The notes beneath the pieces were generated by a model. The model saw only the letters and a program-made list of their open reading frames with translations. It made no database searches and was not told the DNA's origin. The translations under genes were made by a program, and so were the position numbers. Below are positions 57,323-64,000 of a stretch of DNA of 64,000 nucleotides, piece after piece. The number at the start of each line of letters is the position of its first letter. Position 1 is the first letter of the stretch. Source of the DNA: Mycolicibacterium peregrinum (GTDB taxonomy: Bacteria; Actinomycetota; Actinomycetes; Mycobacteriales; Mycobacteriaceae); NCBI RefSeq assembly GCF_001665785.1, contig NZ_LZSO01000050.1, positions 1-64,000 on the forward strand. The letters are read 5' to 3'.

Positions 57323-58846
57323 TCAGTACGCGCCCGAACCCAGCGCGACGGCCTTCACAGTGCTCGCGACAATGACAAGATCCCCTATCATCGACCAATT
57401 CTCGACGTAGGACAGATCCAACCGCACGGAGTCCTCCCACGACAGGTCGGAGCGTCCACTGACCTGCCAGAGCCCGGTGATACCGGGTCGCACCAACATC
57501 CGTCGACGTACTTGATGGTCGTAACAGTCGACCTCACTGCGCAAGGGTGGGCGTGGCCCGACGATGCTCATCTCCCGCCGCAAGACATTGATGAACTGCG
57601 GCAGTTCATCGATGCTGTAGCGCCGCAGCAGCCGCCCCACCGGTGTGACGCGCGGATCGTGCCGCATCTTGAACAGTACCCCGTTGCCATCACTCTTCTC
57701 GGCCAGGGCAGCCAACCGCTTGTCGGCGTCGACCACCATGCTGCGGAACTTCAGCATCATGAACGGCCGGCCGTCGAGGCCGATGCGTTCGGCCCGGTAC
57801 AAGACCGGTCCCCGGCTGGTGAGCTTGACGGCTGCCGCCGCCACGGCCATGACCGGCGCCGAAATCAGCAGGGCCACCATGGCGAAACACACGTCGAAAG
57901 CCCGCTTGCGGAATTGTTTGGCGCCCTCGTACTGCGGCTTGTCGACATGGATCAGCGGGAGACCCCCGACGGGATGCATCAGCAATCGCGGGCCTGCCAC
58001 GTCGACGATTCCAGGCGACACCACGAGGTCGACGTCCAGGGCTTGCAATTGCCATGACAAATCCCGGATTTCGTCGGGATCAAGGTGGCCCGAAGTCAAC
58101 GCGACGGTATCGGCGCCCGACTCCCGCACAACGCCGATGATGTCACCCTGATACTGGTAGGTGGGGATGCCGTCCACCGCGGGGATCCGGACCCCGTCGC
58201 TGCCCGGAACGCACACTGCGACAACGTGATAGCCGCCCTCGGGATGTCTCTCCAGCGATCGGGACAAGGCTCTGGCCGAGCTGAGATGGCCGACCGCGAG
58301 AACGGTGTTGACGAACTCACCGTTGCGCCGGCGTGCGGCGACGTAGCGACGCGCGAGCATACGGTTCAGCGTCAAGGCGACCAACCCGAGAGGCAGCGCC
58401 AGCGCCAGGTACCCACGTGCGATATCGAACCGGAAGAGTGCGGAGATGACGGCGACGATCGCAAACACCGACAGCGTCGCGGTCCAGACCCGGCGGTACT
58501 CCTCCAGTCCCTGACCGAGGACCGGCGCCACCCGACTGCGATAGAAGGCAAGCGTCACCATCCAGGCCACGGAGATCAACACCGAGACGAGTCCGTAGTC
58601 GACGTTGGTGAAGGAGACCGTCTCGCCGGTCACCGAACCGAATCGCAGTTCCTGCGCCGCGGCGACCACGCCGGCGACGACAACGGCGTCCGAGCACACC
58701 AGCCACCGCCCGTAACGGGCCTGCCATGAACGTAGACCGCGGCTTCCGGTGGTCGCCGGGTACGACCCGACGTGCGTCGGCTGAATGCGCCGATTCGTTG
58801 CTGAAGACACCCCATCGCGTGCCAACGGCAGATCGGCGATACTCAT
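57323..58846 (-). CDS. Exopolysaccharide polyprenyl glycosylphosphotransferase (WcaJ/CpsE-like)
   Basis: The 507-residue protein has four to five N-terminal helices, a CoA-binding-like middle domain (VLAVGHLSSARALSRSLERHPEGGYHVVAVC), a further helix, and the bacterial sugar transferase domain: KRAFDVCFAMVALLISAPV, RIGLDGRPFMMLKFRSMVVDAD, RRYSIDELPQFINVLRREMSIVGPRPP, and RRRMLVRPGITGLWQVSGRSDLSW. It transfers a sugar-1-phosphate from a UDP-sugar to undecaprenyl/decaprenyl phosphate, starting repeat-unit synthesis. ATG 58846 (MSIADLPLARDG) has GGAGTGG upstream. Confidence 0.94.
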   Translation of the reverse strand: MSIADLPLARDGVSSATNRRIQPTHVGSYPATTGSRGLRSWQARYGRWLVCSDAVVVAGVVAAAQELRFGSVTGETVSFTNVDYGLVSVLISVAWMVTLAFYRSRVAPVLGQGLEEYRRVWTATLSVFAIVAVISALFRFDIARGYLALALPLGLVALTLNRMLARRYVAARRRNGEFVNTVLAVGHLSSARALSRSLERHPEGGYHVVAVCVPGSDGVRIPAVDGIPTYQYQGDIIGVVRESGADTVALTSGHLDPDEIRDLSWQLQALDVDLVVSPGIVDVAGPRLLMHPVGGLPLIHVDKPQYEGAKQFRKRAFDVCFAMVALLISAPVMAVAAAAVKLTSRGPVLYRAERIGLDGRPFMMLKFRSMVVDADKRLAALAEKSDGNGVLFKMRHDPRVTPVGRLLRRYSIDELPQFINVLRREMSIVGPRPPLRSEVDCYDHQVRRRMLVRPGITGLWQVSGRSDLSWEDSVRLDLSYVENWSMIGDLVIVASTVKAVALGSGAY

Positions 58847-59229
58847 CCCGAACACCACTCCTTGCGCAGCCAAAGTAAGAATTGGCTTAGTTTGCACCAC
58901 TATGTAGTTGGATTGCACCACCGGGGAGAATTGTGTGACGGTTATCACCAAGAACCGAGGTTTAGAGCTTGCTGTTGTCACTATCGCACAGCGATTCATG
59001 GCTCTGAACTGTTATTTATTCGACGTGGCAAATATTAGACAGCTCGCTGGATATGCGCGGGAGAGCTTCCGCACGAAAGTTTGACGTCATGGTTAATGTT
59101 TACCGACGCGGGCGGCAAGTAAGAATCACCACAACATTCAAGGCACTCTCACCCCGCGTCGGAACCCGGCGGTCCGGGAGGACGCAAAGCGGCTTACACG
59201 ATGAGCTAGCAATTTGCCATACTCGCACG
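58847..59229. promoter_or_regulatory. AT-richer divergent regulatory region of the exopolysaccharide locus
   Basis: This 383-bp gap separates the glycosylphosphotransferase operon from the plus-strand GT4 gene and is clearly AT-richer than the flanks from about 58850 to 59060. It contains two copies of TTGCACCAC (58892-58900 and 58913-58921) in direct orientation, 21 bp apart start to start. For the plus-strand gene, TTACAC (59194-59199) and CATACT (59218-59223) are 18 bp apart and CATACT ends 6 nt before ATG 59230. Confidence 0.5.
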
Positions 59230-60324
59230 ATGGTGACGAAAACCGTCAGAGTCCTTGTCATAGGCCCGGCGCCGGCAAGTCCGGTCAGCCGCGGCGGCAT
59301 GGCTTCGGTCATGCGGCTGATGGTCGACACCGCCGATGAGCGCTTCAAGGTCGCCGCTGTGCCGACGTTCGTCGACACACACGTCGCCGCCCGCCTCTGG
59401 GTCGGCATCCGCGGAATGACCTTGGCGTCCACGGAGATCCTGCTAGGGCGCACCGATGTTCTCCACGTCCACCTGGCCCACGGCGGCAGCGTGATACGCA
59501 AGGCGTTACCGCTGATGGCGGCGAGGCTGCGGGGTGTACCCGCCGTTGTACACGGACACAGCTTCAACTTCTCCGGATGGTTGGATCCCTTGCCCGCCGG
59601 AATTCGCCGACTGGTGCGCGCAGCGCTGCATGCCGATCACTGGCTGGTATTGGGTCAGTCCTTGGCCACGGACTATCGGCGCAGCTTGACCCTGCCCCAC
59701 GACTTGGTGGAGGTGCTGTACAACCCCGTCGTCATCCCGAGTGTTCGGCCACGCCCCAGCCACAACTCACGGCCCTTGACCGTGGTGTCCCTCGGCCGCC
59801 TGGGCCGGCGAAAAGGAACCTATGACCTGGTCCGTGCCGTCGAACTACTGCCCGCCGAGACACGCGCCCAACTTCGCATCGTGCTGGCCGGGGACGGCGA
59901 TGTGGAGCAGGTCCGCGCCCTCGTCTCCGCGCAGCACTTGGCCGAGGTGATCGAGGTAGCCGGCTGGGTCGAACCCCCGGCCCGGGACGAACTCCTCAGT
60001 CACGCAGATATTTTCGTGTTGCCGAGCTACGACGAAGGCCTGCCGATGGCGGTTCTCGAAGCAATGGCCCACGGCGCTGTACCTCTCACCACGCCCGTGG
60101 GCGGCATCCCTGAGGCGATCACCGACGGCGTCGACGGGCTGCTGGTACCACCGGGCGAGCCGGCCCTGCTGGCCGAAGCGCTCCGGCGGCTGACCGAAGA
60201 CGACGAGCTGCGCACTCGACTGGCCGAGGCGGCCCGCCGACGCGCGGAGACGTTCGACATCGCGGCTTGGCGGACACGGCTCGCCGAGTTGTGGCTCAAC
60301 CTGGCTGCCCGGCGCTCCTCCTGA
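59230..60324 (+). CDS. GT4 family glycosyltransferase
   Basis: The 364-residue GT-B transferase has an N-terminal acceptor domain beginning VRVLVIGPAPASPVSRGGMASV and a donor domain with LTVVSLGRLGRRKGTYDLVRAVELL (GRLGxxKG), LAGDGDVEQVRALV and the EX7E motif in DIFVLPSYDEGLPMAVLEAMAHG. The longer open frame to 59053 crosses the regulatory region and is rejected. It converges with and overlaps the next GT gene by 29 bp. It probably adds one sugar to the exopolysaccharide repeat. Confidence 0.92.
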   Translation: MVTKTVRVLVIGPAPASPVSRGGMASVMRLMVDTADERFKVAAVPTFVDTHVAARLWVGIRGMTLASTEILLGRTDVLHVHLAHGGSVIRKALPLMAARLRGVPAVVHGHSFNFSGWLDPLPAGIRRLVRAALHADHWLVLGQSLATDYRRSLTLPHDLVEVLYNPVVIPSVRPRPSHNSRPLTVVSLGRLGRRKGTYDLVRAVELLPAETRAQLRIVLAGDGDVEQVRALVSAQHLAEVIEVAGWVEPPARDELLSHADIFVLPSYDEGLPMAVLEAMAHGAVPLTTPVGGIPEAITDGVDGLLVPPGEPALLAEALRRLTEDDELRTRLAEAARRRAETFDIAAWRTRLAELWLNLAARRSS

Positions 60325-61318
60325 GCACCTCCAACATCGCCCGAGCCGATACCGCCGCCGAATACGTCCGGACGTAGTGCTCTCTCACCTGGGCACCCCG
60401 GGTAGCGGCCTCCCGTGGATCGGCCAGCCCGTCGAAGGCGGCGGCCAGGCCGTCGACATCGTCCACACCGATCGCACTCTCGGTGGCGGCCTGAAACTCC
60501 GGGAGCGCACCCGCAGTGGACACCACCGGTGTCACCCCCAATTGCATGGACAGCACCTGTACCCCGCTCTGTGAGGCCCTGCGGTAGTGCACGATGGAGC
60601 CCTTGGCCCGAGCCAGCACCGGCAGCACCTCTTCGTAACGGAACGGCTTCCTGTGCCACACCACATGTTCGGGCAATTCGCCGTGCCACTCGCCGTCCCC
60701 GATCAGCACCAGGTTGTCACCCGCCCAGTGACTGCCCGCGATGTGCTCGCGCCAAGCCTGCAGACACACGTCGATGTTCTTGTAGCCGTTGAGCCGACCC
60801 AGCAGCACAAAGTCGCGCCGACCGGCGGCCGGAACGAATTCCGGTATCTCGCTGTCGGCGAGATCGCTGGTCAGGGGAACCACATCGGCCGCATCCACCG
60901 CCCCGGCGACATACCGGCTGAACGCCACCCGGCGTGCGAACCTTGCTCGCAGGCCGAACAACCCAGTCTCCCAACGTGGCCGCAGTTCTCCCGCATCATG
61001 GGCACGGTCGTCGTGGACCAGCTCGACTCGGGCCGCGGTCGGCGCGAATGCCAGCCACCGTGGATCACGGACCAGCTCCGACACCACCACGTCCGGTTCG
61101 AAATCCCGGATCCGCATCAAAGCGCGGCCGGTCTCCGGCCAGGTGCCAAGGGTCTTCGGCCGCGGATCGAGGACCAGCTCGTAGGGACGGCGGATGGCCG
61201 ATGAAGGATGTTGATCCGAGGTCACCAACAACACCTCGGCCCCTGCGCTCTGCAAGGCCTCGGCGTATACCCGGGCCAGGGGACGCAGCCACGGCGACAA
61301 CCACAACACCCGGATCAT
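60296..61318 (-). CDS. Glycosyltransferase, GT4-like
   Basis: The 340-residue protein begins VLWLSPWLRPLARVYAEALQSAG and has the GT-B donor features FVLLGRLNGYKNIDVCLQAW, LVLIGDGEWHG and RRASQSGVQVLSMQLGVTPVVSTAGALPEF (a degenerate EX7E region, with no clear glutamate pair). This makes it a divergent GT4-type enzyme. It is coupled by ATGA to the GT2-GT4 fusion gene upstream and ends overlapping the convergent GT4 gene. Confidence 0.82.
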   Translation of the reverse strand: MIRVLWLSPWLRPLARVYAEALQSAGAEVLLVTSDQHPSSAIRRPYELVLDPRPKTLGTWPETGRALMRIRDFEPDVVVSELVRDPRWLAFAPTAARVELVHDDRAHDAGELRPRWETGLFGLRARFARRVAFSRYVAGAVDAADVVPLTSDLADSEIPEFVPAAGRRDFVLLGRLNGYKNIDVCLQAWREHIAGSHWAGDNLVLIGDGEWHGELPEHVVWHRKPFRYEEVLPVLARAKGSIVHYRRASQSGVQVLSMQLGVTPVVSTAGALPEFQAATESAIGVDDVDGLAAAFDGLADPREAATRGAQVREHYVRTYSAAVSARAMLEVLRRSAGQPG

Positions 61319-63303
61319 TCGAACGCCTCCCCGATGGCCGCCTCATAGGCATCGGCCATGGCCTCCACGGTATAGAGCTGAGACATCCGCTGGAATCCCC
61401 TTTCTCCCAGGGATTTCCAGCTGCCGGTTGCGCGCAGCGCCGTGTCAAGTGCGCTTCTCCAGCCCGTTGCCGAGATATCCTCGACGAGAATGCCCGCTTC
61501 TCCACCGTCCAGCATGTCCGGTACCGAGCACACCGCCGACGCCGCGACCGGTATACGACGGGCCATCGCCTCGAGAATCACCAGCGGAAATGCCTCCGCC
61601 CGGCTGGGCACACACAGCAGGTCGCAATCGGCCAGTGCGGCCCCCGGCCCGGGCGACCAGCCGCACCAGGCCACACGGTCGCCGAGGTCTGCCGGCATCA
61701 TCGCCTGCAGCTCTTCCCGGTCCGGACCGTCACCGTAGATCGAGAGCCGCCAAGGCAATCCGCGCAAACCGTCGAGTGCCTCGATGAGCAGATGTGGGTT
61801 CTTGTGCTTGACGATGCGGCTCAGCATCACCAGATGCGGGACATCCCCGACATCGGGCCGGGCCTGCGCCGACGCCACCTCGGCGGAGGTGGAAACCCCG
61901 TTCGGGGCGAAGAACCTGCGGTCACCTAGATCCTGGTGTGCGGTCGCCTCGGCCCAGTGCCGCGGTGACAGTGCGATGAACCCGTCGGCCCGTCGCATTG
62001 CCGCTGCAAGCGGCCGAGAATAGGTGGGCCCATGCCTGTCTGGCGGAATATGCGCGGCGACCAGCCAGCGCCGGTCCCGCCCCGCGCCGCGCCATACCGT
62101 GGCGAACCCGGTCTCTGTGTTGGTGTCGCCGCTGATGACGATCGAGCGGCCGGCCCCGACGTCGACCAAGGGTGCCCACCACGGCTGCCGCACCACCCGC
62201 ACCGACGGCGGGATCTCGGAGACCAGCGGCCCGAAGCGCTGCACACACGCGATCACCACCTCATAGCCCCGACGATCCAATTCCTTGGCCAGCAGGACAT
62301 GCTGGCGTTCGGCACCTCCGAACACCAGTCGGTTGGTGGTCACGATCACCGAGGGACGGGCCCCCGCCGGCCGTCGCCGGGCCGCGCGTTGTCTGCGCGC
62401 CGAGCGCTGCACGCGGTCGAGTACCGAGGTGCCGGCCAGATACAGCTCGGCGGGAAGCTCTCCTCGTTCCAACTCGAGATTCAGGGCAATGTTGGCGCGC
62501 AACAAGTCTCGAGACCTCAGCCCGGCGTCCGGATCGCCGGCCACTGTGCCGTGGCCGGTGTGCAACACGCCCGGTTCGTCGACCAACTCCAACGACCAGC
62601 CCGCCGAGCGGGCGCGTCGCTGCCAGTCCGCCTCCTCGCCGTACAGGAAGAACTCTTCGTCGAAGCACCCGACGGCGTCCCATGCATCACGACTGACGGC
62701 GAGGCAAGCCCCGGTGAGATAGCCACTGACCACGGTCGGGTGTTCGCCGTACAGTTCGGAAACACAGCTGCCGCGCATCCGATCGGCGTATCCGGCGCGC
62801 GACACCAACGCCCGGATGACCCCTTGCCGGCGATGCGCGACATCCCAGGCGCGATAGCGCTTTTGGTCGGTGTTGGCATCGACCACCAATGGCGCGGCCG
62901 CCGCGACACCACGTTGCGCCAGTGCCGCGAATGTGCCGTTGAGCGGTCCCTGCAGCACCGCATCGGGATTGAGCAGTAACAGGTTGTGTTCCGGCACTTC
63001 GGCGGCCAGCGCATTGACGGCCGCGGCGAAACCCACGTTCGCAGATCCGCGGAACCACCGCGCCTGCGAGTGCTCCGCCTGCACCTCGTCCATCCCCGGA
63101 TACCCGGGACCTGAGTTGTCCCACACCAGAATCGGCATGTCCGGCAGATGTTTTCCCACCGAGTCAAGACAATCCGTGAGCAGCGCCGGATTGCGATAGG
63201 CCACGATCAGCACCGCCACGTCGCGAGTCGCGGGTTGGTCCGGTGGCCCACCCGGGACCCGGAACCGCTCGGGCAGGTAGACCCGATCGAGTTCAGGATT
63301 CAT
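61315..63303 (-). CDS. GT2-GT4 bifunctional glycosyltransferase fusion
   Basis: The 662-residue protein has an N-terminal GT2 domain (about 28-290) with VAVLIVAYRNPALLTDCLDSV, NVGFAAAVNALAAE, LLLLNPDAVLQGP, SGYLTGACLAVSRDAWDAVGCFDEEFFLYGEEADWQRR, typical of rhamnosyltransferase-like GT2 enzymes. A basic linker (about 298-318, RRQRAARRRPAGARP) leads to a GT4 domain (about 318-655) with IVTTNRLVFGGAERQHVLLAKEL, LVMLSRIVKHKNPHLLIEALDG, LSIYGDGPDREELQ and CVPSRAEAFPLVILEAMARRIPVAAS (EX7E). The two domains could add successive sugars. It overlaps the flippase gene by 11 bp. Confidence 0.92.
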   Translation of the reverse strand: MNPELDRVYLPERFRVPGGPPDQPATRDVAVLIVAYRNPALLTDCLDSVGKHLPDMPILVWDNSGPGYPGMDEVQAEHSQARWFRGSANVGFAAAVNALAAEVPEHNLLLLNPDAVLQGPLNGTFAALAQRGVAAAAPLVVDANTDQKRYRAWDVAHRRQGVIRALVSRAGYADRMRGSCVSELYGEHPTVVSGYLTGACLAVSRDAWDAVGCFDEEFFLYGEEADWQRRARSAGWSLELVDEPGVLHTGHGTVAGDPDAGLRSRDLLRANIALNLELERGELPAELYLAGTSVLDRVQRSARRQRAARRRPAGARPSVIVTTNRLVFGGAERQHVLLAKELDRRGYEVVIACVQRFGPLVSEIPPSVRVVRQPWWAPLVDVGAGRSIVISGDTNTETGFATVWRGAGRDRRWLVAAHIPPDRHGPTYSRPLAAAMRRADGFIALSPRHWAEATAHQDLGDRRFFAPNGVSTSAEVASAQARPDVGDVPHLVMLSRIVKHKNPHLLIEALDGLRGLPWRLSIYGDGPDREELQAMMPADLGDRVAWCGWSPGPGAALADCDLLCVPSRAEAFPLVILEAMARRIPVAASAVCSVPDMLDGGEAGILVEDISATGWRSALDTALRATGSWKSLGERGFQRMSQLYTVEAMADAYEAAIGEAFE

Positions 63304-64000
63304 TTTTCTCCATCTCGGGTTTTTCCCTGTCGGACAGGATCGCCCGGATCACCCGAGGTGTCACCGGGCCGGCAACGACATTGACCCCCAGATAGACCGC
63401 CGCCGACAGCGGCACGGTTATCAGCACGGACAGGTTCTGCAGCCCGACCGCCACCGCTACGGCAGCGCCCAGCGGCACCAGCAACCGGAGGCCGAACAGC
63501 CACGGTGTCCGATACCGAGAGATCCGGCCCAGCCGCCAGCTCACCACCACCAGACCGATCAGTTCTGCCACGATCAGGGCGGCACCCGCCCCTTCCGCGC
63601 CGTACCGCGGGGTGAGGATGATGTTGAGCACGATGTTGCCCAGCAGGTTCGCCAGATTGAGGCGGAACAGGAAAACCTGGTCATGCGCAGCAAACAGGGC
63701 CTGGCTGATCGCCGCGTTGAGGAAGGTCAAGGCAACAGCCACCAGCAGCAGCGACAGGGTGGCACCGCCATGCGCGCCGAACTCGGACGAACCGACGAGC
63801 TCGATCACGGGCTGCGCGACCACGACGCCGACCACCGCGATCGGTGCACCGAGAAACAGCATCGACTCGACCGTCCGAGTCACGAACCGGGCGAAACCGG
63901 TTCGGTCTACGGCGTACGAATACGTCGCAACCGACAACGTCGACGACTGGAAGAACGTGGATAGCACGGACAGGGTGAAGGCCAACGTATAGGCCAACCC
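63293..64000 (-). CDS. Polysaccharide flippase (Wzx/MOP family), partial at right edge
   Basis: The last 235 codons of a membrane protein that continues beyond 64000. About six to seven hydrophobic helices are visible, including FLGAPIAVVGVVVAQPVIELV, LLLVAVALTFLNAAISQALFAA, LANLLGNIVLNIILTPRYGAEGAGAALIVAELIGLVVV and a C-terminal pair near LFGLRLLVPLGAAVAVAVGL. The RYGAEGAGAAL block at a helix start is typical of oligosaccharide flippases. It would move the lipid-linked repeat across the membrane in this locus. Confidence 0.88.
   Translation of the reverse strand, partial: GLAYTLAFTLSVLSTFFQSSTLSVATYSYAVDRTGFARFVTRTVESMLFLGAPIAVVGVVVAQPVIELVGSSEFGAHGGATLSLLLVAVALTFLNAAISQALFAAHDQVFLFRLNLANLLGNIVLNIILTPRYGAEGAGAALIVAELIGLVVVSWRLGRISRYRTPWLFGLRLLVPLGAAVAVAVGLQNLSVLITVPLSAAVYLGVNVVAGPVTPRVIRAILSDREKPEMEKNES

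Noticed and set aside
1..64000. tRNA, rRNA, IS element or prophage genes
   Set aside because: Looked for tRNA-like cloverleaf ends, transposase motifs and integrase motifs; none found. The excisionase-like protein at 43820 is a conserved chromosomal regulator, not part of a prophage.

Overview
The window is high-GC actinobacterial DNA whose gene content and order follow the Mycobacterium tuberculosis Rv0541c-Rv0495c interval, read backwards. It is almost certainly the chromosome of an environmental, probably rapid-growing mycobacterium (Mycolicibacterium type). Recognisable blocks are the Rv0541c/Rv0540/Rv0539 homologues, galE3-pnp, menA, the Rv0531/Rv0530A/Rv0530 group, the cytochrome c maturation operon with hemL, the hemB-hemD-hemC-hemA run, serB1, Rv0504c/Rv0502/galE2, the 33-residue ribosomal protein bL37, proC, Rv0499-Rv0495c. 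Synteny statements rest on remembered M. tuberculosis gene order, not on a search. No rRNA, tRNA, IS element, prophage or CRISPR array was seen.

Layout. 1-7314: a DUF417 protein, an Rv0541c-like membrane protein, and a tightly coupled five-gene minus-strand operon (GT2 glycosyltransferase, DUF2064 transferase, SAM methyltransferase, membrane-anchored sulfite-oxidase-like molybdoenzyme, small membrane protein) divergent from its own two-component system. 7321-12432: acyl-CoA dehydrogenase, nitronate monooxygenase, then a small acidic protein-pnp-galE3 operon. 12483-18000: menA, a frameshifted DUF559 gene lying between two copies of a palindromic repeat, an MHS transporter and a MinD-like ATPase with an internal 24-bp tandem repeat. 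18040-23975: ccsB-resB-ccdA-tlpA-phosphoglycerate mutase family-hemL, one translationally coupled operon for cytochrome c assembly and tetrapyrrole supply. 24046-33808: accessory material (three deazaflavin-dependent nitroreductase paralogues, an acyl-ACP desaturase, an MddA-like methyltransferase, a TetR/MpaB operon, an esterase, an aminoglycoside 3''-phosphotransferase-like kinase, small membrane proteins). 33829-39662: heme genes hemB-hemD-hemC-hemA plus a glutaredoxin. 39701-49897: conserved mycobacterial housekeeping genes.

50036-64000 is accessory and polysaccharide-related: a secreted carbohydrate-binding glycosidase-like protein, a coupled alkB / cholesterol-oxidase-like pair, then an exopolysaccharide locus (class III aminotransferase, polyprenyl glycosylphosphotransferase, three glycosyltransferase genes including a GT2-GT4 fusion, and a flippase running off the end of the window). 

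Regulation visible in the sequence is typical of mycobacteria: many genes have a TANNNT-like -10 box exactly 6-7 nt before the start codon, which predicts leaderless mRNAs, and ATGA/GTGA stop-start overlaps are common. The features most worth following are the four-copy palindromic repeat family (one copy inside the resB reading frame, two flanking the broken DUF559 gene), the uncharacterised coupled molybdoenzyme/glycosyltransferase operon with its two-component system, and the alkB-sterol-oxidase pair.
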